64,000 bases of DNA from Desulfobacteraceae bacterium (GCA_016744295.1 JADGEQ010000001.1:231749-295748), one strand, 5' to 3'. Shown: positions 9,687-20,094, counted from the stretch's first letter. Translations and numbers: made by a program. The notes: generated from the sequence alone by a model not told the origin.

Positions 9687-12212
9687 ATGGTACTCAAATT
9701 TTTCACAAAGATCTTTGGCTCCGCCAATGAGCGGCAATTAAAGACACTTCAGCCTATTATAGATGAAATTAATTTACTTGAACCCAAGATGCAGTCGCTA
9801 TCCGATGAACAGCTGCCCCAAAAAACGGATGAATTCAAGGATCGTTTTAAAAAAGGCGAAACCCTGGACAGTATTTTACCCGAAGCCTTTGCCCTGGTAA
9901 GGGAAGCCTCTGTCAGAATTCTTGGCATGCGCCATTTTGATGTGCAGCTCATTGGGGGCATTGCCCTCCACCAGGGCACCATTGCTGAAATGAAAACTGG
10001 TGAGGGAAAGACCCTTATGTCAACCCTTCCGGCCTATCTAAATGCAATTTCCGGCAAAGGGGTTCATATTATAACGGTCAATGATTACCTGGCCCGGCGC
10101 GATGCAGAATGGATGGCTAAAATTTATAATTTCCTGGCGTTAAGTGTCGGGGTTGTTCTCCATGATATGGACGACCAGGAGAGAAAACAGGCCTATGGCT
10201 CTGACATCACCTACGGCACCAATAATGAGTTCGGGTTTGACTATCTCAGGGACAACATGAAGTTTGAAAAGGAAAACCTTGCCCAGGGCCCCCTCAACTT
10301 TGCCATTGTGGATGAGGTGGACTCCATTCTCATTGATGAGGCCAGGACCCCGCTGATCATTTCAGGTCCGACTGAAAAATCCACTCATTTTTATACCCAG
10401 GTCAATACCATCATCCCTAGCTTTAAAAAAGAGATCGATTACACCCTGGATGAAGAATCCAAGAGCGTTTCCCTCACCGAAGAGGGAATTGCCAAGGGTG
10501 AGGATCTGTTGTCAGTTGATAATTTATATGACCCCGCCAATATTGAGATGCTCCACCATGTCAACCAGGCGCTTAAGGCCCACACCCTGTTCAAGCGAGA
10601 CACCGATTATATCGTTAAAAATGACCAGGTGGTAATTGTTGATGAATTCACCGGACGTCTGATGACGGGAAGACGCTACGGCGAAGGGCTGCACCAAGCA
10701 CTTGAGGCAAAAGAAAATGTTAAAATTGAAAATGAAAACCAAACCCTGGCTTCCATCACCTTTCAAAATTATTTCAGAATGTATGACAAGCTGTCCGGAA
10801 TGACCGGAACCGCGGAAACCGAGGCGCCTGAATTTAAAAAAATATACAACCTGGATGTTATGGTGATCCCCACCCACCAGCCCATGGTCCGCAAGGATTT
10901 TCCAGACTTGATCTACAAGACCCAGAAAGAAAAGTATAATGCCTCCATCCAGGAGATCATTGCCCTCCATAAAAAAGGCCAGCCCGTACTGGTGGGAACT
11001 ATTTCCATTGATGTTTCCGAGGAGTTGAGCAAAAAGCTCAAGAAAAAAGGGGTTCCCCACAATGTGTTAAATGCCAAACACCATAAGGAAGAGGCAGAAA
11101 TCATTGCCAATGCCGGTCAAAAAAGAGCAGTAACCATCTCCACCAATATGGCGGGGCGTGGTACAGATATAAAACTGGGAGAGGGTGTCACAGAACTTGG
11201 CGGATTGCATATTCTAGGAACTTCCCGCCATGAATCCAGACGAATTGACAACCAGCTTCGGGGGCGTTCCGGAAGGCAGGGGGATCCCGGCAGTTCAAGA
11301 TTCTATCTGTCACTGGAAGATGACCTGCTCAGAATATTTGGCGGGGATCGGATCCATGCCGTCATGGACCGCCTGGGCATTGAAGAGGGGGAGCATATTG
11401 AGCACACCTTTATTTCCAAGGCCATAGAGAACGCCCAGTCAAAGGTGGAAGGTCACAACTTTGAGATAAGAAAGCATTTGCTCGAATATGATGATGTCAT
11501 GAACCAGCAAAGGGAAGTGATCTACCGACAGCGGCGACAGGCATTACAGGAAGACAATTTAAAATCCGTAATCCTGGAAATGATTGAAGACAAGGCATAT
11601 GAACTGGTCAACGAATTTTCCGATGAAAAAAAACCCATTAAAGAGTGGGACATTAAAAGCATTGAATCCGGGGCAAATAAATTATTTAATTTCTTCTCCA
11701 TTGACCTTGCGCCGGCAGTGAAAGAAAACTATTCCCAGGACCAGCTGTCTGACTTTATCTTCAGCAAGGCACAGGAGCATTACCTTGCCAAGGAGACCCT
11801 CATCGGGGATGAGCAGATGCGGCAGTTAGAGCGGTTCATTGTCCTCCAGACCGTTGATACCCGATGGAAAGAGCACCTCTTGTCCATGGACCATTTAAAA
11901 GAGGGTATCGGCCTCAGGGGATATGCACAGCAGGATCCCCTTCGGATTTATAAAAAAGAGGGGTTTGACATGTTCCATGGCCTCATGGAAATGATCAAGG
12001 AAGAGGTGGTGGATATCCTGTTCAAAATTCAGATAGCGCCCTCCTCCAGGGTGGATGAAATAAAAAAAAAGGAGCAACAAAACTTGACTTTTTCCCATTC
12101 TGATGAGCCTTCAATCAAACAACCTGTGAAACGGAGTCACGAAAAAGTGCAACGTAATGATCTTTGCCCCTGCGGCAGCGGTAAAAAATATAAAAGATGC
12201 TGTATGTCCTAG
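9687..12212 (+). CDS. secA: Preprotein translocase ATPase SecA
   Basis: 841 residues. Walker A (MKTGEGKT) is near residue 100, [15 protein letters not shown] gives the DEAD-type Walker B, and NMAGRGTDI and [11 protein letters not shown] are the second helicase-lobe motifs. The C-terminal SEC-C zinc motif [17 protein letters not shown], which contacts SecB or the ribosome, is intact. It powers post-translational export through SecYEG. It starts a tight run: clpS begins 9 bases after its stop. Confidence 0.98.
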   Translation: MVLKFFTKIFGSANERQLKTLQPIIDEINLLEPKMQSLSDEQLPQKTDEFKDRFKKGETLDSILPEAFALVREASVRILGMRHFDVQLIGGIALHQGTIAEMKTGEGKTLMSTLPAYLNAISGKGVHIITVNDYLARRDAEWMAKIYNFLALSVGVVLHDMDDQERKQAYGSDITYGTNNEFGFDYLRDNMKFEKENLAQGPLNFAIVDEVDSILIDEARTPLIISGPTEKSTHFYTQVNTIIPSFKKEIDYTLDEESKSVSLTEEGIAKGEDLLSVDNLYDPANIEMLHHVNQALKAHTLFKRDTDYIVKNDQVVIVDEFTGRLMTGRRYGEGLHQALEAKENVKIENENQTLASITFQNYFRMYDKLSGMTGTAETEAPEFKKIYNLDVMVIPTHQPMVRKDFPDLIYKTQKEKYNASIQEIIALHKKGQPVLVGTISIDVSEELSKKLKKKGVPHNVLNAKHHKEEAEIIANAGQKRAVTISTNMAGRGTDIKLGEGVTELGGLHILGTSRHESRRIDNQLRGRSGRQGDPGSSRFYLSLEDDLLRIFGGDRIHAVMDRLGIEEGEHIEHTFISKAIENAQSKVEGHNFEIRKHLLEYDDVMNQQREVIYRQRRQALQEDNLKSVILEMIEDKAYELVNEFSDEKKPIKEWDIKSIESGANKLFNFFSIDLAPAVKENYSQDQLSDFIFSKAQEHYLAKETLIGDEQMRQLERFIVLQTVDTRWKEHLLSMDHLKEGIGLRGYAQQDPLRIYKKEGFDMFHGLMEMIKEEVVDILFKIQIAPSSRVDEIKKKEQQNLTFSHSDEPSIKQPVKRSHEKVQRNDLCPCGSGKKYKRCCMS

Positions 12213-12221
12213 GAGAAAAAC

Positions 12222-12530
12222 ATGACATCCACTGATTCAACGACAAAAACAGGGATCTCATCAAAAGCCAAAGAAGATCAGCCACCCATGTATAAAGTCC
12301 TTATTCATAATGACAATTATACTACCATGGAATTTGTTGTGGAGATTCTTGTAACCGTTTTTGGAAAATCACTTGAAAAAGCAAACCAAATAATGCTTAA
12401 TGTACATAATAGGGGAAAGGAAGTGTGTGGTATTTATCCACTGGAAATTGCAGAGACAAAGGTGGAAACCGTACTCAATCTGGCAAGCAACAGGGGCTTT
12501 CCCTTGAAAAGTACAATGGAAAAGGAGTAG
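12222..12530 (+). CDS. clpS: ATP-dependent Clp protease adaptor ClpS
   Basis: 102 residues: flexible N-terminal arm (about 1-25), then the ClpS core with YKVLIHNDNYTTMEFVVEIL, where the NDxxTxMxFV segment forms the N-degron pocket, and VHNRGKEVCGIYPLEIAETK. ClpS delivers proteins with Leu, Phe, Tyr or Trp N-terminal residues to ClpAP. Sits between secA and clpA with gaps of 9 and 4 bases. Confidence 0.96.
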   Translation: MTSTDSTTKTGISSKAKEDQPPMYKVLIHNDNYTTMEFVVEILVTVFGKSLEKANQIMLNVHNRGKEVCGIYPLEIAETKVETVLNLASNRGFPLKSTMEKE

Positions 12531-12534
12531 CGTC

Positions 12535-14793
12535 ATGATCAGCAAAGAACTGAGTACTGCCCTCGGTTTTGCAGTGCGGGAAGCAAAAAAAAGAAGGCAT
12601 GAATATGTATGTGTGGAACACGTTCTTTATGCAATCCTTAACCATGAGACAGGGCTTGAAACCATTGAAAAATGTGGGGGAAGTCCGGATCAGATAAAAG
12701 ATGAATTAGAAAAATTCTTTGACGAAAAACTTACCAAAATAGATACCAAAGATGAATATGTACTCCAACAGACCATCGGATTCCAGAGAATGATCCAGCG
12801 GGCAATCAACCATGCCCGATCTGCTGAAAAAAGCGAGGTTAACCTTGGAGATATTCTTGCTTCCATCTTCCAGGAAAAAGATTCCCATGCAGCTTTTTAT
12901 CTTGAATCCGAAGGCATAACCCGGCTGGATGTACTCAAATATATTTCCCATTCAAGTGAACCGGCTAAAAAGCCCAGAAGCGACCAGGACCTTTCCAAAA
13001 GAATGTTTCCCCAGGCAGATCCCAAGCCCAAACGCCAGAAGAAAAAAGATCCTCTGGAATCTTTTACCACCGACTTGTTGAAAAAGGCCATGGACGATAA
13101 AATTGATCCCCTCATCGGTCGGGAAAACGAAATGGACAGGGTCATGCAGGTGCTATGCCGCCGAAGAAAAAACAATCCCATTCTTGTGGGGGACCCAGGC
13201 GTTGGCAAAACAGCCATTGCGGAAGGACTTGCCCTGATGATCCATTCCAAACGGGTACCGGACCTTTTAGATGGCTGCGAACTGTTTTCCCTGGACATGG
13301 GATCCCTTCTTGCCGGGACCAAATACAGGGGCGATTTTGAGCAACGGTTAAAGGATGTGATCAATGCCCTGGAACAAAAAGAAAATGCCCTTTTGATCAT
13401 TGATGAGATCCACACGGTTGTGGGTGCCGGGGCGACCACCAGCGGCTCCATGGATGCCTCAAATATTCTAAAACCAGCCCTTTCCTCCGGGGATATCAAA
13501 TGTGTCGGCACCACCACCTATGAAGAATATAAAAATCATTTTGAAAAAGACCGAGCATTTTCAAGACGGTTCGAAAAAATTGAAGTCACCGAGCCCAGTG
13601 TGGATGAGACCTGTGAAATTTTAAAGGGACTTCGCCTCCATTACGAAGAGCACCACGGGTTAAAATATCCTGATGAAACCCTAACCGCTGCGGCCTATCT
13701 GTCTGACAAATATATCAATGACCGGCTGTTGCCGGACAAGGCCATTGATGTGATTGATGAAACCGGTGCCTACCTGCGTCTAAAGGGATCAGGCAAACGC
13801 AAAAATGTCAGCATCAAAGACATTGAAACCATTGTGGCCAAAATTGCAAAAGTGCCGGTCACCAGTGTCACATCAACGGATAGGGCCAATCTTGAGTCCT
13901 TGCCTGCAAGGCTGCTCAAGGTTATATTCGGCCAGGATGATGCCATCAATACCCTGACCACGGCCATCAAGAGATCCCGGGCAGGCCTTTCCGCTCCTGA
14001 CCGGCCCATCGGTTCCTTTTTGTTCATGGGTCCGACCGGTGTGGGAAAAACAGAGGTGGCCAAACAGTTGGCTGCCAATATGGGAATTGAATTTTTAAGA
14101 TTTGACATGAGCGAGTACATGGAAAAGCATGCGGTGTCAAGGCTGATCGGGGCACCCCCCGGCTATGTTGGATTTGAACAGGGGGGGATTTTAACAGACA
14201 GTATCAGAAAACATCCCCATAGTATCCTCCTGCTGGATGAAATTGAAAAAGCCCATATGGATCTGTATAACATCCTTCTCCAGGTCATGGATTATGCAAC
14301 CCTAACCGATAACAATGGCAAATCTGCTGATTTCAGGAACGTGATTCTTATCATGACCTCCAATGCAGGTGCCAGAGAAATGGATGCCAACAACATTGGA
14401 TTCGGTTCCCAGACTGCCCTGACAGATTCCAAAGGCTTAAAGGCCGTTGAAAAAACCTTTAGCCCGGAATTCAGGAATCGGTTGGACAGTATTGTTCAGT
14501 TCAATCATTTATCCAAACAGATCATGGAAATGATCGTGGATAAAAACATGGGCGAACTGAAAACCATGCTGAAAACCAAGAAAATTTCCCTGACTTACTC
14601 GGCCAAGGCAAGAACATTTCTCGCCCTCAAGGGATATGACCCCAAATTTGGCGCCAGACCCTTGAACCGGCTCATCCAAACAAGCATAAAAGACAAGCTC
14701 ACGGATGAAATTCTTTTTGGGAAACTTGAAAAAGGGGGAAAGCTTTCCATCGGCCTGAAGGATGATGCATTAACCTTTAATATCAAAAACTGA
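12535..14793 (+). CDS. clpA: ATP-dependent Clp protease ATP-binding subunit ClpA
   Basis: 752 residues. N-domain (1-145) of ClpA type, then two AAA+ modules with Walker A GDPGVGKT and GPTGVGKT, and sensor/arginine-finger blocks. ANNIGFGS in the second module contains the IGF-type tripeptide that docks on ClpP. It unfolds substrates brought by ClpS and threads them into ClpP; clpP itself is not in this window. Starts 4 bases after clpS; its TGA is directly followed by the aat ATG. Confidence 0.97.
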   Translation: MISKELSTALGFAVREAKKRRHEYVCVEHVLYAILNHETGLETIEKCGGSPDQIKDELEKFFDEKLTKIDTKDEYVLQQTIGFQRMIQRAINHARSAEKSEVNLGDILASIFQEKDSHAAFYLESEGITRLDVLKYISHSSEPAKKPRSDQDLSKRMFPQADPKPKRQKKKDPLESFTTDLLKKAMDDKIDPLIGRENEMDRVMQVLCRRRKNNPILVGDPGVGKTAIAEGLALMIHSKRVPDLLDGCELFSLDMGSLLAGTKYRGDFEQRLKDVINALEQKENALLIIDEIHTVVGAGATTSGSMDASNILKPALSSGDIKCVGTTTYEEYKNHFEKDRAFSRRFEKIEVTEPSVDETCEILKGLRLHYEEHHGLKYPDETLTAAAYLSDKYINDRLLPDKAIDVIDETGAYLRLKGSGKRKNVSIKDIETIVAKIAKVPVTSVTSTDRANLESLPARLLKVIFGQDDAINTLTTAIKRSRAGLSAPDRPIGSFLFMGPTGVGKTEVAKQLAANMGIEFLRFDMSEYMEKHAVSRLIGAPPGYVGFEQGGILTDSIRKHPHSILLLDEIEKAHMDLYNILLQVMDYATLTDNNGKSADFRNVILIMTSNAGAREMDANNIGFGSQTALTDSKGLKAVEKTFSPEFRNRLDSIVQFNHLSKQIMEMIVDKNMGELKTMLKTKKISLTYSAKARTFLALKGYDPKFGARPLNRLIQTSIKDKLTDEILFGKLEKGGKLSIGLKDDALTFNIKN

Positions 14794-15513
14794 ATGCCCC
14801 TTTTCAGGCTTTCAGAAAGAATCGAATTTCCGCCTGCATGGCTGGCACGATCCGACGGTCTCCTCTGTATCGGAGGAGACCTTTGTCTGGAGAGGCTATT
14901 GCTTGCCTACCAAAAAGGTATTTTCCCCTGGTTTTCAAAGAATGAGCCCCTGTTGTGGTGGTCCCCGGACCCACGGCTGGTATTGTTTCCGGACACCATC
15001 AATATCTCCAGAAGTCTGAAAAAAAAAATCAAGAAAACACCCTTTAAAATCACCGTGGACAACGCCTTTGAGCAGACCATCATTTCCTGTTCAAAGCCAA
15101 GAAGGGGTGGGATTGAAGGCACATGGCTTGTGGAAGAAATGATAGATGCCTATATCCAGCTCCACAAACACGGATATGCCCATTCCATTGAAACCTGGCA
15201 TGGAAATGCCTTGGTTGGGGGTCTATACGGAGTTTGTCTGGGGGGATTCTTCTTTGGGGAGTCCATGTTCAGCCTTGAAAGCAATGCCTCGAAAATTGCC
15301 CTGGTAGCCCTGGCAACCCTTTTAAAGACCCATGGGTTTGATATGATTGACTGCCAGGTAACCACCCCCCATCTGCTCAATATGGGAGCCGTTGAAATTT
15401 CCAGGGATAGGTTCCTCAAAAATTTAGCCTCTTCCATTGCCAGAAAAATGAATCCTAGCATTTGGGATCCTTCCCAACCGTTGGATCCCCTTCCCCAAAA
15501 TGAAAAAAAATAA
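14794..15513 (+). CDS. aat: Leucyl/phenylalanyl-tRNA--protein transferase
   Basis: 239 residues. Signature blocks: YQKGIFPWFSKNEPLLWWSPDPR near the N terminus, IEGTWLVEEMIDAY, and GVCLGGFFFGESMFS. It attaches Leu or Phe from charged tRNA to N-terminal Lys or Arg, creating the degron that ClpS reads. The ATG abuts the clpA stop with no spacer, so translation is probably coupled. Confidence 0.96.
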   Translation: MPLFRLSERIEFPPAWLARSDGLLCIGGDLCLERLLLAYQKGIFPWFSKNEPLLWWSPDPRLVLFPDTINISRSLKKKIKKTPFKITVDNAFEQTIISCSKPRRGGIEGTWLVEEMIDAYIQLHKHGYAHSIETWHGNALVGGLYGVCLGGFFFGESMFSLESNASKIALVALATLLKTHGFDMIDCQVTTPHLLNMGAVEISRDRFLKNLASSIARKMNPSIWDPSQPLDPLPQNEKK

Positions 15514-15579
15514 AGGATTGAAATGATGATTTCTAGGGTATTTTTTATTTTACCACGGCAACATCAGGCTGGAATCGCC

Positions 15580-15610
15580 TTGACAATAATGGTTTCATTA
15601 ACATTATTCT
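15580..15610 (+). promoter_or_regulatory. Candidate sigma-70 promoter before fxsA
   Basis: A perfect TTGACA at 15580-15585 is followed by AT-rich sequence; the best -10 is TATTCT near 15605 with a slightly long spacer of 19. It suggests that fxsA and the next two genes have their own start separate from the clp run. Confidence 0.4.
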
Positions 15611-15644
15611 TATAAAAATATAAACCCATTTGGGAGAAAAAACC

Positions 15645-16040
15645 ATGCTCTTTCGACTTTTTTTATGTTTTACGCTGATACCGGTAATTGAGCTCTATCT
15701 TTTAATAAAGGTGGGGACGGTCATTGGCGGATTCAACACCATATTGGTTGTCATCCTGACCGGATTTGCCGGAGCCTGGCTTGCCCGCATGGAAGGGATA
15801 AATACCATGCTGAAGGTTAGAACAAATCTTCAACAGGGCATCATGCCGGCAGAAGATCTGATGGATGCCCTGATTATCGTCATTGCCGGACTTGTGCTCA
15901 TTACACCGGGACTGATGACCGATGCTTTCGGGCTGATGCTGCTTTGGCCGGTAACTCGGAATAAATTCAAACGATTTTTAAGGAAAAAATTTGATGAAAT
16001 GCAATCCAAGGGAGACATCAATATCACCCGATTTCATTAA
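15645..16040 (+). CDS. fxsA: FxsA family cytoplasmic-membrane protein
   Basis: 131 residues from the ATG at 15645, preceded by GGGAG; a TTG 15 bases earlier is also in frame but lies inside the ribosome site. Hydrophobic segments include FRLFLCFTLIPVIELYLLI and VVILTGFAGAWLARMEG, then the family block DALIIVIAGLVLITPGLMTD. FxsA is a small inner-membrane protein linked in E. coli to phage exclusion by F; its cellular role is unknown. Confidence 0.9.
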   Translation: MLFRLFLCFTLIPVIELYLLIKVGTVIGGFNTILVVILTGFAGAWLARMEGINTMLKVRTNLQQGIMPAEDLMDALIIVIAGLVLITPGLMTDAFGLMLLWPVTRNKFKRFLRKKFDEMQSKGDINITRFH

Positions 16041-16101
16041 TTTGGTTTCATTATACCGGCTTGATCAGAGGGGTTGAATGAAATAAAAAAGGAGAAAAGA
16101 C

Positions 16102-16635
16102 GTGTTTAACAAACTCATTGAACAGCGAAGAAGCATTCGAAAGTTTACAAAACAGCCCATTGAGCAGGAAAAAATAGAACAGCTTATCGAGGCAGCCCTA
16201 AGATCACCTTCCTCAAGAAGTTTCAACCCATGGCGATTTGTAGTGGTTAACAGACCTGAACTTCTGGAAAAACTGGCCGAGGTAAAGCCCCATGGCTCTT
16301 CCTTTTTGGGAAAAGCCCCCCTGGGAATTGTGGTTTGCGCAGATCCTTCTGCCAGCGATGTTTGCGTGGAAGATGCATCCATAGCCTCGGTATTCATTCA
16401 CCTGGCAGCACAGTCACTAGACCTTGGCAGTTGCTGGATACAGATCAGAAAACGGGACCATGATGGATCGAAAAGTGCGGATACCTATATTAAAGATCTT
16501 TTAAAAATACCCGATAATTTAATGATTGAATCAATCATTGCGATAGGGTATCCTGGCGAGGTCAAAAAAGGCCACCCAAGGGAAACTCTGCCATTTAACA
16601 AGGTTTCTTTTAATCTGTTTAACGAAAAGGATTAA
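16102..16635 (+). CDS. Nitroreductase-family flavoprotein
   Basis: 177 residues. IEQRRSIRKFTKQPI is the N-terminal FMN-phosphate site, SPSSRSFNPWRFVVV the second cofactor block, and AIGYPGEVKKGHP the C-terminal one. Likely an NAD(P)H-dependent FMN oxidoreductase; substrate unknown. Starts with GTG after AGGAGAAAAG; its stop abuts the ATG of the HDOD gene, so the two are co-transcribed. Confidence 0.88.
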   Translation: MFNKLIEQRRSIRKFTKQPIEQEKIEQLIEAALRSPSSRSFNPWRFVVVNRPELLEKLAEVKPHGSSFLGKAPLGIVVCADPSASDVCVEDASIASVFIHLAAQSLDLGSCWIQIRKRDHDGSKSADTYIKDLLKIPDNLMIESIIAIGYPGEVKKGHPRETLPFNKVSFNLFNEKD

Positions 16636-17499
16636 ATGGACGTAAAAACCCAAATTCTTAAAATGGTCCAAAAAAGGGAGAGTGATATTCCAACGCTCCC
16701 GGTTGTTATTGAGAAAATTCTCAGTGTTGCTGCCGATGAAAGAACAACAACAGAAGAACTCGCAGATGTAATATCCTACGACCTGGGAATGAGCAATAAA
16801 CTGTTAAAGCTGGCAAATTCAATTTATTATGCCCAAAAGACCAAGGTTGCAACCATAAAACGGTCCATCTCGGTCATTGGATTTGATGAAATTATCGGTA
16901 TTGCCCTTGGCATGGGTATTCTCTCGGCTGTTACCAATAAAACAGGATTGAGTTTGGATATGAAGGCCCTGTGGATACACGGGATAGGGGTGGCAACCGT
17001 TTCTAAAGAACTGGCCATACGAACCAATCCTGCCGTTGCCAGCAAAATATTTATCCCTGCCCTCCTCCATGACATGGGGAAAATTATTTTCAGCATGTAT
17101 TTTAAAGAAGAGTATATGAAGGTCAGACAATTTGCCATTGAAAACAAAAAACCATTGTATTTTGCCGAAAATGCAATCTTCAAACTGGACCATTCCATAT
17201 TGTCTGCTCTGTTGATGAAACGATGGAATTTTCCTCAATCCATTATTGTCCCTTGCAGATTCCACCACAACCCGGAATCATCTCCTGTACAATTTCGACA
17301 CCAGGCCCTGATCATAAACCTGGCAAACTATCTCACCCAGAAAGCCGGAATCGGACACAGTGGGAATCCAGTGCCAGTCACCATCAAGAACGCTCCAAAA
17401 AAAATTGGTGTGAATGAATCTGTTCTACGCCTTACCATTGATCAGCTCAAGCGTAAGGAAAACGACATCAAAGATTTTTTCAAAATTACAACCGAATAA
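16636..17499 (+). CDS. HDOD-domain protein
   Basis: 287 residues dominated by one HDOD domain (about 15-215): IPTLPVVIEKILSVAADE at the start, LGMSNKLLKLANSIYY, IKRSISVIGFDEIIGIALGM, and a His-Asp pair in LLHDMGKI. HDOD proteins are signalling outputs related to HD-GYP, usually without shown enzymatic activity. Begins directly at the stop of the nitroreductase gene and ends 3 bases from the convergent BrkB-family gene. Confidence 0.88.
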   Translation: MDVKTQILKMVQKRESDIPTLPVVIEKILSVAADERTTTEELADVISYDLGMSNKLLKLANSIYYAQKTKVATIKRSISVIGFDEIIGIALGMGILSAVTNKTGLSLDMKALWIHGIGVATVSKELAIRTNPAVASKIFIPALLHDMGKIIFSMYFKEEYMKVRQFAIENKKPLYFAENAIFKLDHSILSALLMKRWNFPQSIIVPCRFHHNPESSPVQFRHQALIINLANYLTQKAGIGHSGNPVPVTIKNAPKKIGVNESVLRLTIDQLKRKENDIKDFFKITTE

Positions 17500-17502
17500 A
17501 AA

Positions 17503-18765
17503 CTAAAGATCCTTAAGTTTGCGTTCGCCGGAAGACTTGATGGCCGAGCGGGTAAAGGTATTCAAGCTTGCTTCCAATACGTCAGACTCCTGGCCAGCGT
17601 TCAGTTGATTTTTCTTGCCCATTGGATGCTCAAAGGCAGTAATTACATCCATAATGGATAATGATTCAATATCCATTGCAGGAGAATACCCCGGATTTGG
17701 GGAAGACATAACTTTAAACAAAAGATGTGATTCCAAAAGCTTTTCCAAAAGAATTTTGATCAGTCTCAAGGGAAGATTCAATTCTTTTGCTATTTCAATA
17801 TCGGTTGCAGGATAACTCCCGTGGGCAAACCGTTTAACACACAACAATACGATTTTAAGAACCACAAGTTTTTGTTGCCTAAGACTTAAATTCTCATAGT
17901 CCCCATCGGTTTCCAGGAAGGTTGTGCTTTCCCAGGCAAATGCAATCTGGGCCCCATATAATAAAATCGACCAGGAGGCCTGGAGCCAGATAAGAAATAA
18001 CGGCAAGGCTGCAAAACTTCCATAAATCCCATTGTAACTGGACACCCCCACCTGAAATTTCAAGTATCCCATCTGGGCAAGTTGAAAAATAGTGCCGGCA
18101 ATCAAAGCACCCACAATGGCCGCTTTAACATCAATCTTCTTATTGGGAATGATCACATAAAAAAAGACAAAAAGCAGCCAAACGGATATAAACGGGAAAA
18201 TATTGAACCCAAATGAAATCAGTCTCTCTATACCCACCGGTAGATTCAAAAGCCCTAGAAAGTGTCCCAGGCGGGTGGAAACAAAAATATTGGCACTGCT
18301 TGAAAAGATCACCAACAAACCGGCTGCAATGGAAATGGTCATATAATCAGTGATTTTCCGGATGATGGACCTGTCACCTTTCACCCAATAGATTCGATTA
18401 AAGGTACCTTCAATATGTCCCAGCAGCTTTACCAGGGAGTACAAAAGCAGCAGGACACCCAAAATTGCCATGGGTCCGCCCTTTGTCTTGTCCAGGAGGT
18501 TGGTTGAAAATTCAAGTACATTAATAATGATCTCTTCCCGGCCTTCAAACAGGGTCAAAACTTTTCCTTCAAGAAACTGCTGGAACCCGAATCCCTTGGC
18601 AATACCAAAGGCCATGGCCATGATCGGAACAATGGAAAAAAGGGTGTACAGGGTCAGGGCAGAGGCACTCAGCCCGCAGCGATCCCGTTTAAAACTCTTC
18701 AGGGAAGAGACCATGACCCGGTTGAACTTTTGGAAAAATTCAAAAAATTCTCTTTTATAATCCAT
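17503..18765 (-). CDS. YihY/BrkB-family membrane protein (UPF0761)
   Basis: 420 residues from the ATG at 18765, which has a GGGGG ribosome site about 10 bases upstream; a longer in-frame start at 18789 is less likely. Six hydrophobic segments; family landmarks CGLSASALTLYTLFSIVPIM near the N terminus and SSYNGIYGSFAALPLFLIWL followed by WSILLYGAQIAFAWE. A cytoplasmic winged-helix-like tail of about 120 residues follows. The old name RNase BN is incorrect for this family; a transport or flippase role is only suggested. Overlaps the upstream dehydrogenase gene by 11 bases. Confidence 0.88.
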   Translation of the reverse strand: MDYKREFFEFFQKFNRVMVSSLKSFKRDRCGLSASALTLYTLFSIVPIMAMAFGIAKGFGFQQFLEGKVLTLFEGREEIIINVLEFSTNLLDKTKGGPMAILGVLLLLYSLVKLLGHIEGTFNRIYWVKGDRSIIRKITDYMTISIAAGLLVIFSSSANIFVSTRLGHFLGLLNLPVGIERLISFGFNIFPFISVWLLFVFFYVIIPNKKIDVKAAIVGALIAGTIFQLAQMGYLKFQVGVSSYNGIYGSFAALPLFLIWLQASWSILLYGAQIAFAWESTTFLETDGDYENLSLRQQKLVVLKIVLLCVKRFAHGSYPATDIEIAKELNLPLRLIKILLEKLLESHLLFKVMSSPNPGYSPAMDIESLSIMDVITAFEHPMGKKNQLNAGQESDVLEASLNTFTRSAIKSSGERKLKDL

Positions 18766-19768
18766 AATATGATTCCCCCTCTGCAGCAAGCCATTCTTTT
18801 AATCTTCTAAGCCCTTCCTTTGTAGAAATGGCAGGCGCATACCCAAGGTCCCGCTTAGCCCGGGAGATATCAAACCAATGGGAGGTGGCCAACTCCTTTG
18901 CGGCAAACCGGGTCATGGGCGGATCTTTTTTTATCCCAAATGTTTTATAGATAAATTCAAATATCCCCCCGGCCAGATAGGCGGTTCTGGCAGAAAGATG
19001 ACCCTTCAAAGGCGGCAATCCCGCTGCATCCAGAAAGGCATTGGCCATTTTCCATTTTGAAATGGGTTCATCCTGGCTGATAAAGTATATGTTTCCCGAA
19101 AGAAAGGGGTCTGTTACAAGTTTTTGAGCAGCCATAATATGGGCATCAGCGGCATTGTCAACATAAATGGTATCCACCAGATCATCCCCGGGCCCAATTT
19201 GTTTCAAGCGTTTTGCCCGGCTGATAATACCCGGAACCAGGTGGTTATCTTCAGGCCCCCAGATCAGATGGGGCCTGAGGATAATAGATAATAGCCCCTT
19301 TTTGGCAGCACCAACAACCAACTTTTCAGCCAGGGCCTTGGTTTCAGGATAAGGCGCCAGGTAGGTTGCAGGATAGGGAATGGATTCATCCAGATTTTCC
19401 ATATCTGATTCATTAAAGATCACACTGGGAGAACTGGTATGGATCAGCCTGGCCACACGGTTTACAAAACAGGCATCTATCACATTCTGGGTTCCCGTGA
19501 CATTAACAGAATAATAACCTTGATAGCGCCCCCATATTCCGGGCTTCGCCGCCACGTGAAAAATAGTATCCATCCCTTGAAATGCGGTTACAACATCGGA
19601 TTTACGGCACAAATCCCCTTGAATCTGTACACTTCCCATCTCTGCTAGTTCCGGATACCAATGCCGGGAAAAAGAGGTAACATTCAGTTTTTTTTGGATC
19701 AATTTTCGGACGATGACCTTTCCCAGAAACCCGCCCCCGCCTGTGACCAATACATTCTCTATTTTCAT
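18755..19768 (-). CDS. NAD(P)-dependent sugar/sterol-type dehydrogenase, OleD-like
   Basis: 337 residues; extended short-chain dehydrogenase. VLVTGGGGFLGKVIVRKLI binds the dinucleotide, FHVAAKPGIWG follows, and the catalytic Ser and YxxxK are in SSPSVIF and APYPETKALAEK. LRPHLIWGPEDNHLVP and DTIYVDNAADAH are strongly reminiscent of OleD (2-alkyl-3-oxoalkanoate reductase of olefin synthesis) and NSDHL-type enzymes. No oleA, oleB or oleC is adjacent, so the substrate is open. Start chosen at the ATG (AAAGGAC just upstream) rather than a TTG at 19786. Confidence 0.8.
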   Translation of the reverse strand: MKIENVLVTGGGGFLGKVIVRKLIQKKLNVTSFSRHWYPELAEMGSVQIQGDLCRKSDVVTAFQGMDTIFHVAAKPGIWGRYQGYYSVNVTGTQNVIDACFVNRVARLIHTSSPSVIFNESDMENLDESIPYPATYLAPYPETKALAEKLVVGAAKKGLLSIILRPHLIWGPEDNHLVPGIISRAKRLKQIGPGDDLVDTIYVDNAADAHIMAAQKLVTDPFLSGNIYFISQDEPISKWKMANAFLDAAGLPPLKGHLSARTAYLAGGIFEFIYKTFGIKKDPPMTRFAAKELATSHWFDISRAKRDLGYAPAISTKEGLRRLKEWLAAEGESYYGL

Positions 19769-19891
19769 TTTGTCCTTTGTTATCAACCACCAGGTCTGCC
19801 AGCGGTTTTAAAGAGCTGAGCATAACATCCTAATTTCACGAATAATAACTGTGGGCCATAAGATTATCCCAGATAAAGTTTTAATCTATGC

Positions 19892-19920
19892 TTGACAAAG
19901 GGTATGTTTTACAGTAAAAA
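19892..19920 (+). promoter_or_regulatory. Sigma-70 promoter for tRNA-Gly
   Basis: TTGACA at 19892-19897, 17-base spacer, TAAAAA at 19915-19920. Transcription would start about 10 bases before the tRNA. Confidence 0.6.
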
Positions 19921-19937
19921 ATGCACACTTTTGCTGA

Positions 19938-20012
19938 GCGGGAATAACTCAGTGGTAGAGTGCGACCTTGCCAAGGTCGAAGTCGCGGGTTCAACTCCCG
20001 TTTCCCGCTCCA
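19938..20012 (+). tRNA. tRNA-Gly (GCC)
   Basis: Acceptor GCGGGAA pairs with TTCCCGC; anticodon stem CGACC/GGTCG encloses TTGCCAA with anticodon GCC; the T arm is CGCGGGTTCAACTCCCG. The 3' CCA is encoded at 20010-20012. Confidence 0.97.
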
Positions 20013-20094
20013 GCTTTTTTCCTTTTAGTACCTGATCCATCTAATTCAGTTGCCTGCTCAAAGCATATCACCCAACAAAAAATCAAATATCCAA

